Part shown: positions 8,968-18,399 of the stretch, piece after piece
Position numbering within the stretch: position 1 is the stretch's first letter
How the letters are laid out: every line of letters begins with the position of its first letter
Assembly: GCA_003427395.1 (NCBI GenBank)
Contig: BFEA01000541.1
Coordinates: forward strand, 314,153 to 335,232
DNA: 21,080 nucleotides
From: Chara braunii
Taxonomy: Eukaryota > Streptophyta > Charophyceae > Charales > Characeae
Reading direction: 5' to 3'
The notes under the pieces: generated by a model
What the model saw: only the letters and a program-made list of their open reading frames with translations
Database searches by the model: none
Told to the model about the DNA's origin: nothing
Made by a program: the position numbers and the translations under genes

Positions 8968-9672
8968 TTAGCTTTTCCTCCATTAGGTATTTTAAGGAAG
9001 GGGTAATTTTTGCAACATTCCCCCTTAAGTTGACAAATATGCCAAAATGCCCCTGACAGATGTGGGTAGAGAGGAATGCCCCTCTGACAAAAACCTTATT
9101 TTGTGAAATACCCCTGGTGGCGATTGGACCCGTCGTCTTTGCGATATACCACTACGGGGTACTGTACAACTTTGCAAAACACCTCCATCCTTGACAACTT
9201 CACCAAGACCCGAGTGCAAAAGTCAGGGCCCAAACGCCGAGGTCCAGGTTGCAAATTCGCACACTCACCTGACAGGGGCATAACTCAAAGATTACGGCCC
9301 AAAAGGACATTCCACTCTACCAACAGCCTTCAGGGGCATTTCAGCATATATGTCAACTTATGGGGGTCTTTCGCACATTATCCCTTTTAAAAAATAGTGC
9401 ATGAGCAAAACACCCGTGCGTGTTATTTCAGCATTTGCAAACAAAAAACAAAAAAAATCTGTATAATTTTGGGCATAACCAGTGTGATTTCGTGCACTTC
9501 TATGAGGCACAAATGTCAGAGCCGCAACTCGTGTGTCACACACAACTCGTGTCACACACAACTTCGTGGACACAACTCGTGTATAACAGCACATGCACCG
9601 AAAGGCAGAAATACATGGTACCAAACGCCACAGATATTTGGGGCTTCAGGTCTCCGTGTGAGTAATACCCTG

Positions 9673-11370
9673 ATTCGTGGACGTTGCCAGTGGGGACATT
9701 TCTGGATGATATTGGAGAAAATTATGGGTAACGTTGCCATCAGTTCTTGCTGTTGATAAGCAGCTCAACAGTTTCAAATCTCATTGGCTTTAATGTCGAA
9801 TTTTTTTACGAAGTGCCTGCTTTCTCTCTGTACTAAAACAAGTTGAAAAAAGTGGACCAGAAGTTAATAACAGAAGACAAGAAAGAAGATACAAACGTTG
9901 GTGAAGGAGAGCTCGACTCACGAATGATCTATCTGAGTTGGTGGTGGTTCACTCTGTGTCTATGGCGGTGGAGCACGCACGCAGGGCTACGCTGTTGCGC
10001 TTAAGCTTGGAGCTCGGAAGGAAGATTTTGACGCATCAGTGGGCGTTCATCCCTCAATCAGTGAGGAGTTCACGCTTATGAAGGTGACAAAGCGCTCTGG
10101 CGGAAACCCGTACAAGCCAGCATGTGTATAGAACGGAGCTGCAGCCACCACATGGATCAGGCACAGTATCTAATAAGATTGAAGGTTACAGTTCACAGTT
10201 CTGTTGCCATAACGAAGAGGCGCTGAAATGAAAGACGATCAGCTTCCGGTTGTGAGCAAGTCAAATCGCCATTCAACATCGCATAGCCGTGCCATGCATC
10301 TGAAAGCACCTGACAATTTCCAATCGGCCGCAATAGCTGCCAGGCAACGTGCGCACCTCAAAAACAACAACCCTTTTTGTGTGTTTCTCCCTTACAGGTC
10401 AGCAGAACCACATAGACGGCGCAAGAAGAGTAGTCAGACGGCACACCAAGACTTTGATCCATGTAACAAGATGACACAGGTGCACCAACAAGATGACAAA
10501 GATGACACAGGTGCTCGCATATTTGGTAGGTGGGGTGTGAATTAGAATGGCTTGGGAGTGAGCGATGAGATGCTTGAGCGATTGCAATGAAGGTTCGTGC
10601 TACCGTCTTTGGCATCACCCGAATATAACACCCGGCTATTATCTCTGGAACCTAGGCCGAAAGTTGCACCAAATGCAGCTTACAATGTCAGGGTCTTCTT
10701 TTCAAGTTTTGGACATGCTAACAATGTCATCCTTGCGCATCGGCCATTCTAATCTTCTCTGTATCGTTGTAATTTTAACGGATCTCCCGTTAGGTTGAGT
10801 GAAGAGGAGAGACAGAGCTCCCAATCCAGCTGCTGCTAACAGGAGTTCAACTGCGCCTCCTGAGGTTCTTCAGTAGTCCTTGCTCATATATTGTTTTGTT
10901 TTTATTATAATTACTTTTCTGTTTTTTTCTTTTCTTTATCAGATGACAGTTGCCCCTCTCTTTCTCATATATTCCTAAGCACGTAGTTGATGCAGAAGCC
11001 CCCTATTATCGGCAGCAATTGTCACAAAAAGTCATTGGCTTCTTGATCAACACAATTATGAGAGCATGATGGTCAGGCCCGGCTAGAGGGTATGAACCTC
11101 GCCATAGCCATGACCAGGTTAATGCCTTTCGAGCATGACTAAAGCACATTGGAGCGGTCTTAGCCTTACCAGTTGCCCACTCACTTAGGTTTGCCGAACT
11201 TCTCGGCCCTTCATTTCTCAAAAAGGTTCCAGCAGACGTATCTTTTTGCAATATTGGCACCTTCAGCTGTTTGCAGAGCCAGCCGGTCAAAAAATACAGC
11301 ACAGTTGCCACTCCTAGCCAGGAGAATTATGCCAAGCTGACAACATTCACCCTGTCATATGCAATGTAGG

Positions 11371-11373
<3 letters not shown>
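9673..11373. other. Long stretch with no recognised gene
   Basis: No frame over about 105 codons and no recognised domain is found. A long pyrimidine tract ending TTTCTTTATCAG at about 10915-10942 matches a 3' splice-site consensus, but no exon is recognisable beside it. No repeats of note occur before the CT microsatellite. Confidence 0.5.
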
Positions 11374-11450
<77 letters not shown>

Positions 11451-11451
11451 N

Positions 11452-11540
<89 letters not shown>
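11374..11540 (+). repeat. (CT)n microsatellite of about 149 bp, then (CA)n
   Basis: (CT)n runs from 11374 to 11522 with one N at 11451, and (CA)n continues to 11540. Length and the N suggest that the true repeat number may be uncertain in the assembly. The tract gives artefactual Arg-Glu or Ser-Leu frames on the two strands. Confidence 0.98.
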
Positions 11541-11541
<1 letters not shown>

Positions 11542-11598
11542 AAAGGCGCTGCAAGCAAGAGATGGCAATATAACAGTTTAGCATGCTTCTTGTTGTTT

Positions 11599-11636
<38 letters not shown>

Positions 11637-11700
11637 ACACAAAAGGCGCTGCAAGCAAGAGATGGCAATATAACACTTTAGCATGCTTCTTGTTGTTTGC
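11541..11700 (+). repeat. 100-bp tandem duplication with (AC)n between copies
   Basis: The 60-bp segments 11541-11600 and 11641-11700 are identical except at one base (AACAGTTTA versus AACACTTTA). They are separated by 40 bp of (AC)n with one AT interruption. The unit is therefore a CA tract plus 60 bp, and the duplication is recent. Confidence 0.97.
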
Positions 11701-11711
11701 TACTGATTCGA

Positions 11712-11838
11712 TTTAGGATCTACTCATGTAGGTGGTGGCGGTGTCAGTTCACAAAACACCCACACACGGACATTTTAGGATCATGTAGGTGGTGGCGGTG
11801 TCAGTTCACAAAACACCCACACACGGACATTTTAGGAT
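11712..11838 (+). repeat. Two nearly identical tandem units of 62 and 57 bp
   Basis: TTTAGGATC starts copies at 11712 and 11774, and TTTAGGAT starts a third stub at 11831. Each unit continues CATGTAGGTGGTGGCGGTGT and then CAGTTCACAAAACACCCACA. The first copy has about 5 extra bases after TTTAGGATC. Confidence 0.97.
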
Positions 11839-12540
11839 GATACAGTGAGCACGTAATAATGAGAGTAAACCTCACAATACCGTCTCATCCCAGCAAATGA
11901 TATCACCAATTGCGTTCAGAATAGCTCAAGTTTTGCTGTTCAGACCTTTACCGCATCCCAAATTCTGCTCCACTAAAATTGAAGTATGTTCATTGCAGAT
12001 CAGCTCTTTTCAAGGTTGTTTTTGCCCACAGGCAGCTCCTTCAAGATCATTCACGTTCATTCCGCGCCCATGTCCATCAAAGCCATTCACCATTTGGTCG
12101 CAGACTGCTTTCTGCACCTCAGCACAAGAGCAGCAGCAGATCAGAATCTCCGATGGTAGCAAACTCCTCACAACTCCTCGTACCTCCTTAGCGTCTTCCC
12201 ACGAACATAACGCACCATGATTTTTATCAAAGCTACATTTCCGGTCTAGGGCAGCCAATAAAAGGGGGCGTTGTGTTCCGGGCCAGCCGCCGAAGCAAAT
12301 CCGCGGGAGGACTGCTGGCGCCACGTGAATCCCACCCCGCAGTTATTCACATGAATTCAGAGCGGGATGTAGTGCTGCTCACACGGCAGATGTGCTATTT
12401 TCATTCTGTCTGTCCAAAGCTGCACTTCCTCCTCTCATAAGCAGAGCCTCCTTCAATGCTCGCACGATGAAGATGTGAAACAAGCCAGAAGAATGTGCCA
12501 ACCACACGAGGAAAGAAACCAAACGTAAAAAGACCGAAGT
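11839..12540. other. Stretch with no recognised gene
   Basis: Overlapping short frames on both strands (11897-12220 plus, 12010-12324 minus) show no recognisable domain. Confidence 0.5.
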
Positions 12541-12547
12541 AGACGGA

Positions 12548-12849
12548 GAAGGACAGATCTGTCAAGAGCAGGAGGGTTGGGTGGGGCGCGGGGTGCAGCA
12601 GACTACTCTCTCACGACTTCGAGCGCAACCCATCTTGGACAAATGAAGAACCCAAGACTAGAACGTTGTGCTGTATGGGGAGTATGAAAACCCATTACGA
12701 AAGAAGAATAGGACAGACATGTCCGAGAGCAGGGGAGTAGGGGATGAGTGCAGCAGGCTGTTCTTTATCACCGCGGAGCGCCAACCAGTTTGGACATCAA
12801 GGGATCCCAAAACCTAATGAAACAAACGTTCTAGTCTTGGGTTCTTCAT
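12548..12849. repeat. Diverged direct duplication plus a 25-bp perfect inverted repeat
   Basis: AGGACAGATCTGTCAAGAGCAGGAG... (12548) and AGGACAGACATGTCCGAGAGCAGG... (12711) are diverged direct copies. Both lead into TGCAGCAG(A/G)CT and CAACC(C/A)(A/G)T.TTGGACA. In addition, ATGAAGAACCCAAGACTAGA (start of 12643-12667) has an exact 25-bp reverse complement at 12825-12849, with 157 bp between. Confidence 0.9.
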
Positions 12850-13660
12850 GTGTCTCGTGGACACCAAACATACCGACACCAAGTATCAAAAAGGGAATGT
12901 TTTCAAAAAAACGCATTCTGGATCGAAGAGAGGGATGCTGCCGATGACATCACCGTGGAAAAACAACTCCGTCATTACCAACATAATGGAAATGAGAACG
13001 AAGGAACGGAGGGTAGCGAAGGCAACTGATGGTGGAAATGGGAACGAGAGAAGCTAATGATGAAGTGATACGCTGGTGGTGAGAAAGAAGATACTGGTAA
13101 TAAAGAAGGTCCTCCGCTCGGATACGTTAATAAAAAGAATCACCAGCATAATAACCGCTATGTACGGCGAGTAAATTACTCGACGGCCGTTGGTAAGCTA
13201 GACTGTTCATTGCACTTCTTCAGTACACAACAATGAAGAAAGCCCTAGTTTATGTTTAAGAAGAGGATTCCACAGGGCAGAAGCTGCACAGACAATGCCC
13301 AGGAGAACAGTAGAGAAGCGCACGATGAGAATGGATAAGGGGATGAGTAGGGATACTATTCATTAAGACAACGAAGAAAGAGGAAGTGAATAATATTAGA
13401 AAAAGGAGTGGCGAAAGAAGAGCGAACACATGGAGGAAGTGGTAAAACACTAAACCACAGGAACCCAAGCGAGCAGAAAAGTAGAGAGAGATTAAGCAGC
13501 AACGAAGAGGGATTACCGACGGAGAACACACGCCAAGTCACAAGAACAACTTGAAACAGGAATTAGCGAGATTCTTACATAATTCACCGTGCTCCCCGCT
13601 TCATAGCGCAAAAACAGCTGGTAGACGACCACGGCTGAAGGAGAATAGAATTACGACGGA
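12850..13660. other. Purine-rich stretch with no recognised gene
   Basis: The plus strand is A/G-rich with many GAAGA/GGAA runs. No long plus-strand frame is found, and minus-strand frames are hydrophobic low-complexity sequence (many Leu, Phe and Ser codons) of the kind produced by pyrimidine-rich DNA. Confidence 0.5.
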
Positions 13661-13663
13661 ATG

Positions 13664-13717
13664 AAGTATACCGCCGATCACAAATCACATAAGTATACCG
13701 TCGATCACAAGTGACAT
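13664..13717 (+). repeat. 27-bp tandem duplication
   Basis: AAGTATACCG(C/T)CGATCACAA(A/G)T(C/G)ACAT occurs twice in direct contact (13664-13690 and 13691-13717), with three differences. Confidence 0.95.
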
Positions 13718-14160
13718 ACGTGGAAGATAAGAGAAATACTAAGAGACCAGGCATTTGTGACGCGCGGTTAATGGAAGGCCCAAAATTCGGATGCGGTTTT
13801 TCGCCGCATCACTGCAAACAATGTCCAAAAATTTTGCGAACAAACTATGCAGGCCCAAAAAACGAAACAGGCAAAAAAAAACTAACAAAAAAAACTCAAA
13901 CGGACTATAAAACCCTATTCGGAGTAGCTTTCGGAGTTCGCCAAATTTTTTCTCGAATTCGGTGTTTTCGACAACTCCGTTACTCGTCCAAATATGCTGA
14001 ATCTGAGCACAGATATACCCTCTAGCAAATATCAGACATAAATCAAACAAGAAACAAGCAAAAATTCTGGGAAATATGGCAGTTTCGGTGAAAATTTCGC
14101 CGAAATTAGCACCACCCATTAACCACGAGTGGCATTCCTCACACCACCATCAGTCACAAG
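13718..14160. other. Stretch with two hairpins, no recognised gene
   Basis: GATGCGG / CCGCATC at 13790-13810 is a 7-bp stem with a 7-base loop. At 14083-14105, TTTCGGTGAAA faces TTTCGCCGAAA around one central base, with a single G-T pair. No gene or RNA family is assigned. Confidence 0.5.
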
Positions 14161-14595
14161 ATGGTTCAGTCCAACCACAAAAAGCTCAATGCCAACTCAT
14201 TACCCTCGTCCGCATCGGATTCGACTTTCGAAACCATAGTACACTCTCCCACTTCTGTCTACGCCGGACACGCCTTCTTTCCCGTCCGGTCGCTATGTCA
14301 ATTCAAAGCCTCTGTGACTTCTCCGCCAGTTCCATCATTCACGAGCTTCCAACATCCTCCCTGCTACCTGGCTTATGTTGTCTCAAGCACACCACGGCAG
14401 GACATACTTCAGCCTTCGCTCCTTCCTGCCACGTATTATCTCAAGAGCGCGCCGACATTCCGCATGCCTTCCCTTCATCCTCCACCGCGTCCTTTCCTCG
14501 TTCAACGTATTCATGATATTTTCATACAAGAAACCTCATTCAACAACCACAACGTAAACTCCACCGCAACGGATCAATCGCCATACAAGCAATGA
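14161..14595 (+). CDS. Unrecognised 144-codon open frame, doubtful
   Basis: The frame starts at ATG (MVQSNHKKLNANSLPSSASD) and ends ATDQSPYKQ. It is rich in Ser, Pro, Thr, Phe and His and has no signal peptide, membrane segment or family motif that I recognise. A second plus frame (14076-14516) overlaps it, and the region is C-rich on the plus strand, which lowers stop frequency. It is listed because it is one of the longer frames outside repeats, but a chance frame is more likely than a gene. Confidence 0.15.
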   Translation: MVQSNHKKLNANSLPSSASDSTFETIVHSPTSVYAGHAFFPVRSLCQFKASVTSPPVPSFTSFQHPPCYLAYVVSSTPRQDILQPSLLPATYYLKSAPTFRMPSLHPPPRPFLVQRIHDIFIQETSFNNHNVNSTATDQSPYKQ

Positions 14596-14839
14596 AAGAA
14601 AACCGACACGAAGGCCCAAGAAATCTACAATCGAACAGTCGAAAAACAAGAGCACATGAATACCCTCCCATCTTCATTACATAACGTCTGATTAGCACAC
14701 GAATCCCCTCCCATCATCAAGCTGCTTACCTCACTCGAAATATACACACTGAAACCAACAGGGCATACCTAATGCTGTACAAAGGGACGTCATGGTTCGA
14801 GCACACTCGGAGAGAAGACAGATGTCTAAACAACATTGG
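14596..14839. other. Downstream flank of the histone gene
   Basis: No gene is recognised. If the H3 transcript ends near the hairpin at 14840-14857, this is intergenic DNA. Confidence 0.4.
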
Positions 14840-14857
14840 TGGTGTATAAATACACCA
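14840..14857 (-). terminator. Candidate 3' hairpin of the H3 mRNA
   Basis: On the minus strand, TGGTGTA-TTTA-TACACCA is a perfect 7-bp stem with a 4-base UUUA loop, starting about 53 bases after the H3 stop codon. Loop size and position fit the replication-dependent histone stem-loop, and GG/CC closing pairs are present, but the inner stem bases differ from the animal consensus. GGCTCTTCTCA, resembling the left half of the canonical stem-loop, lies a few bases upstream without its right half. On the plus strand the same bases read TATAAATA, so a promoter element is an alternative reading. Confidence 0.35.
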
Positions 14858-14909
14858 TTGAGAAGAGCCAACACACTCAGGCTGGCCAAATCACAAGCGA
14901 TTGCGCATC

Positions 14910-15434
<525 letters not shown>

Positions 15435-15456
15435 CTAACAAACGTACGACGGGCGG

Positions 15457-15466
15457 CTTTTATATA
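15457..15466 (-). promoter_or_regulatory. TATA box of the histone H3 gene
   Basis: The minus strand reads CCATATATAAAAGCCGCCC, and TATATAAAAG matches the TATA consensus. Transcription would start about 25-30 bases downstream, near 15430, giving a 5' leader of about 110 bases. Confidence 0.8.
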
Positions 15467-15540
15467 TGGTATTGAGTGGTGAACCAACGTCTCCCCGCCG
15501 TCGGGCCGGGACATAATTTTCACCCCTGGATTTAGCAGTT

Positions 15541-15564
15541 GGCGGGAGTGGCGGGAGGCGAAAA
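15541..15564 (-). promoter_or_regulatory. E2F-like GC-rich sites upstream of H3
   Basis: The minus strand reads TTTTCGCCTCCCGCC followed by ACTCCCGCC. These resemble E2F sites (TTTSSCGC type) that drive S-phase histone genes, and they sit about 80 bp upstream of the TATA box. The matches are imperfect. Confidence 0.35.
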
Positions 15565-15566
15565 TT

Positions 15567-15799
15567 TCACAAGTCGTTCAAATGTTTCCACCCTCGGCCT
15601 GCTCCCGCGTGCGCGCGAGGGCAGGCGGACCGCAGGGCTTCAAGGACGTCCGCGATCCCGACAGGCGGCGAACAACAGACCTGTGCAGGGCGGCGGTGGC
15701 TTGCACGAAACTGGTCAGCATCCCGTCCCGGCAAAGTACGCGACTAGTCCAAAAGTAACAGAAGGGGGTGGCCGTCCGTCAGCTTACCCCGTCTGAAAC
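15567..15799. other. GC-rich upstream region of H3
   Basis: This holds further CpG-rich sequence (GCGTGCGCGCGAGG near 15607) between the H3 promoter and the inserted element. No gene is recognised. Confidence 0.4.
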
Positions 15800-15801
15800 T
15801 A

Positions 15802-16391
15802 AGGGCACGCTCACACTAGGTACCAAATCCCCATTTTCCCCCAAAAAAAGGGTTCCCGGACAGTCACACATGGTGAACATCTGCCCAAATTCTCAAAAGG
15901 GGTGACCATTTGTCAGCGGCCTGCGAAGCCGCGGGGGAAGGAAATTTGCGGTGACCTCCGGAGGTTACCGCAAATTCTCAAATCATTTTCTGAATTACCG
16001 TGCAAAATTGGAGAAAAAATGGAACCCCACGATATTAGCGGCCTATCAATTGAAGAAAAGGAAATTTGGGGAAATGGGTGCACGCACGGAGCGGTCAGAC
16101 GCGCGGAGCACGAGCAGAGAGGTTCGNATGGACACCCGTTGCCAGCAGTAACGACCCNAAAAAAAAAAGAGGAAAAAACAGGTTGTAAAAACTGAACAAT
16201 TGCATTTCCCATTTGAGGTACCACCGTGTGACCGGCGCCCTCCACAAGCACCTCGCAGAGAGCGATGTCGCGACCTTGTCTTTAGCGTGTTGGGAACACG
16301 GTGTGACCGGCCAGGGCCACATTTCCTCAAAACGGCCGTTCCCATTTTCGCTTTTTTTTGGGAATTTGGGTACCTAGTGTGAGCGTGCCCT
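15802..16391. mobile_element. Complete 590-bp inverted-repeat element D (MITE-like)
   Basis: AGGGCACGCTCACACTAGGT at the left end (15802-) is matched exactly in reverse complement at the right end (to 16391). The terminal repeat is about 23 bp, flanked by TA on both sides (15800-15801 and 16392-16393). The inverted identity continues outward 2-3 bp (ACTA/TAGT), so the true end could differ by a few bases. Subterminal GTCACAC or GTGTGAC copies lie at 15863, 16223-16236 and 16297-16311. The left half carries ATTTGTCAGCGGCCTGC (15908-15924) and a 34-bp palindrome. There is no transposase; two Ns lie at 16127 and 16158. It is inserted about 335 bp upstream of the H3 TATA box. Confidence 0.85.
15943..15976. 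repeat. 34-bp palindrome in element D
   Basis: AATTTGCGGTGACCTCC faces GGAGGTTACCGCAAATT: 17-bp arms, one mismatch, no loop. It is the longest copy of the family palindrome. Confidence 0.95.
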
Positions 16392-16393
16392 TA

Positions 16394-16642
16394 GTACCTC
16401 ACATTCCACCTGCACCTGCCCACCAGCTCAGAACGGGAACAGAATCCGGCAATAGGGAAAAAAGAGAGTTTGCACTCAACGGGTGCGAAAATCAACATCA
16501 TTTCATCGATCTGTCGCCCTCGCCCTTTGGCCAATAGCATCGCAAGTACCGGATTCCGCCAGAGGACGTTGGAGGCAATGCTCGGGTTTCCGGACGAGTG
16601 GGAAGTGCCATCCACAACGCCAAGGGATACCTTTTCTTTTCT
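16394..16642. other. Spacer between elements D and E
   Basis: This holds GGCCAATAGC (a CCAAT box-type word) near 16531 and no recognised gene. It is the original upstream neighbour of the H3 promoter before D inserted. Confidence 0.4.
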
Positions 16643-16830
16643 CAGGGCACGCTCACACTGGGTAACAAAACCGTAAAACCCCCAAAAAATGTGCACATGG
16701 GGCTGGTCACACGCAATGGGTCCGACCCCAAACAACCCATTCGCGAACCCATTTGTCAGCGGCCTGCCGTCCCGCCGGTGTGGAGAATTTGGGGTAACCT
16801 CCAGAGGTTACCGCAAAATCCTTATTCTGT
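16643..16830. mobile_element. Left end of a related element E, right end not found
   Basis: CAGGGCACGCTCACACTGGG begins at 16643. As in D, a GGTCACAC copy (16705-16712), ATTTGTCAGCGGCCTGC (16751-16767) and a palindrome (16786-16819, AATTTGGGGTAACCT facing AGGTTACCGCAAAAT with two mismatches) follow in the same order and at similar distances. No GTGTGAGCGTGCCCTG is visible to the right, so E is truncated, very divergent at its right end, or extends beyond 21080. The end given is only the extent of visible similarity. Confidence 0.65.
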
Positions 16831-17542
16831 TTTTAATTAATTTTCGAAAATGAAGGCAAATTGGAAACCAAGATTTGCATGGGGACGGTCCCATCAGTCC
16901 CATGTTTTTATTCTTATTTTTTTCAAGTGTCATGCGCATGTTTTCACATGTTTTCCGCAGGTCATCCGCTCGCGTCCGCAAATGTTGCGCCCCCTTCCCG
17001 ATTGTCCGCTTTACCGCGGCGACGACCGTTCGATTCCGACAGCCGCCTGCCTTCTCTTCATATTCCGGGCACCGCTCCTCCAAGCAGTGAAGCACCTTCT
17101 TTTGGCATTGAAAACCTGTGAACATCGTTATTGTAATTGGCCCACGGTTTCGACCAAATACAGACACAAACACAACGTATGGTGGACATGGGGAGTTCGC
17201 ACAAGGCTGGCCTCTTGATGCATTACAGTTGATGGATTCCTCGGGATGCCTTGTGGGTTCGCAGTGGGAGACATGTGTGGTAATCGAGATGCACACCATC
17301 GGTGCACAGGTGTCCATCCGCCCGTGTCGAGGTGCCAGCCATTTTCCGCCATGGCCGTTTCCAATGGTCGCGTAACCATTGTCGAGTGCATACGCACCGT
17401 TCTGTCCTGCCTGCCTTTCCAACCATTCGACGTGGTTGTCATCCATACTCGCAAAAACGGAAATTAAAAAGCATATTCAACAATTCAGCAAAGACTGGTT
17501 GGGAGGGACCCTGGAAAATCCTATTGCAAAAATCAACTGGAC
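16831..17542. other. Stretch with unrecognised overlapping frames
   Basis: A 212-codon minus frame (16808-17446, starting MDDNHVEWLERQ) overlaps plus frames such as 16850-17218. The minus frame is Cys- and Arg-rich, has no family motif that I can name, and runs into element E at its 3' end. It could be element-derived or chance. Confidence 0.3.
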
Positions 17543-17596
17543 AGGGGAAGGGGAAACAAAGGGGGAAGGGGAAACAGAGGGGGAAGGGGAAATGTT
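17543..17596 (+). repeat. 18-bp G-rich minisatellite, three copies
   Basis: GGGGGAAGGGGAAACAGA-type units lie at 17543, 17561 and 17579. Six runs of four or five G residues are spaced by 2-8 bases, which satisfies a G-quadruplex pattern on the plus strand. The 18-bp period keeps frames open (GEGET repeats on plus, FPLPPL on minus). Confidence 0.95.
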
Positions 17597-17790
17597 AGGA
17601 AATGACGCCAGGAATTATCATCTTCACTTTCAGGAGTGGACAAATGTTGATCCAGATGTGCCATGGCAGCCTGCATCGGACTTCCCAGACCCTTTCCCGC
17701 CACCAACTTTAGCCATGGTGGGAGAACAGTGCTATGGAGGAGGGGATCCATAGGGGAAACGTCCCCACATTGCTGATTGATCAAAAAGAA
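17597..17790. other. No recognised gene
   Basis: A plus frame (17379-17753) passes through the minisatellite and ends GEQCYGGGDP. A 392-codon minus frame (17533-18711) also spans this region. It is the longest in the window but is assembled from the G-rich repeat, the 18-bp motif copies and a poly-A tract, and I do not accept it as a gene. Confidence 0.35.
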
Positions 17791-18159
17791 GCTGGACCCG
17801 GTTTCCAACAGGTGTTTGGTTCGGACACATAGATCAGGTATGGGAGCTGGACCCGGTTGTGCAACACATTTCTGTCTATTTCTGCGTTGCCCGTTCCCCA
17901 GCCTTTTCAAACACATATTTTGCAAAGTGCAAGACACAATAGGCGCCATGAGGATGGCAGAGGCTAAGGGATGGAGGGAGATCCTACTGGTGCCCTCCGG
18001 TGGTCCCCCCCCAACACCCGACCCTACTGCAGGTTTAGGTATGGAAGTGCAGATTGGAGATGGGACACTGGACCCGGTTTCCAGCATATTGGCATCACCC
18101 TCACTGATGTACTGTTCTGCAAAGTTGTATTTAAGGGACGCTGGACCCAGTTTCCAGCA
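17791..18159 (+). repeat. Four copies of a dispersed CTGGACCCGGTTTCCAG motif
   Basis: GCTGGACCCGGTTTCCAACA (17791), GCTGGACCCGGTTGTGC (17847), ACTGGACCCGGTTTCCAGCA (18067) and GCTGGACCCAGTTTCCAGCA (18140) share a core that is itself a partial palindrome. A fifth copy lies inverted at 4881-4900. Flanks are partly conserved (GGGACG before, GGTGTT or TATT after). Confidence 0.85.
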
Positions 18160-18265
18160 GGTGTTGCTCCCCACCAATAGATGGAGCGGCCCGCTAGGCA
18201 AAGTCTCAATCCTGGTGATTCTCTTACCACCACTAGGATAGTGGTCTTGCACAAGGGCGTTTTTC

Positions 18266-18399
18266 AAAAAAAAAAAAAAAAAAAACCTCTCATAGTACTC
18301 GTACATCGGGATGAAGAAGATAGTGGTCGTATACAAAAAGAACATGTAAGTTCTCCTAGTACTCGTCCAGATACTTCGGGATGAAGAAGATAGTAGTCT
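18266..18399 (+). repeat. Poly-A tract and a direct repeat
   Basis: A20 at 18266-18285 is followed by TAGTACTCGT...CGGGATGAAGAAGATAGTGGTC (18293-18328), repeated at 18357-18399 with a few extra bases. The A-run could be a retroposon tail on the plus strand. Confidence 0.85.

Larger units (their letters stand above)
7874..8982. mobile_element. Nested foldback element B
   Basis: The left arm (7874-8030) and right arm (8891-8982) are inverted copies. Both have AATTTGAGA(C/T)CACCTCTGG, GAGGTGGTCTCAAAAAGGGT, then GCTG-TTGACAAAAGGGTCACC or GCTGCTGACAAAAGGGTCACC. The left arm carries its palindrome twice (7890-7919 and 7952-7979), 62 bp apart. A further partial unit lies at 8085-8130. B sits exactly where the left arm of element A is interrupted, which indicates that B inserted into A. 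I see no clear target duplication and no coding region. Confidence 0.65.
7593..9672. mobile_element. Foldback element A with long terminal inverted repeats, split by an insertion
   Basis: The left end (CAGGGCATACTCCCACCGGG...) and the reverse complement of the right end (CAGGGTATTACTCACACGGA...) align over roughly 260 bp: 7593-7862 against 9385-9672. Shared blocks include GCGTTTGGTACCATGTATTT, AACACGCACGGGTGTTTTGC and CTCATGCAC. ATT lies just outside both ends (7590-7592 and 9673-9675), a candidate 3-bp target duplication. Beyond 9385 the right arm keeps pairing, but with 8985-9090 rather than with bases following 7862. The left arm therefore looks interrupted by about 1.1 kb (element B). No transposase frame is present, so the element is non-autonomous. 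Confidence 0.75.

Noticed and set aside
10905-10945. Polypyrimidine tract ending TTTATCAG as a 3' splice site
   Set aside because: The match is good, but there is no exon, donor or coding sequence around it.
11327-11684. Arg-Glu or Ser-Leu repeat proteins
   Set aside because: These are translations of the (CT)n microsatellite.
16808-17446. 212-codon minus-strand frame beside element E as a transposase
   Set aside because: No catalytic motif or family pattern is recognisable, and plus frames overlap it. It is left as unrecognised.
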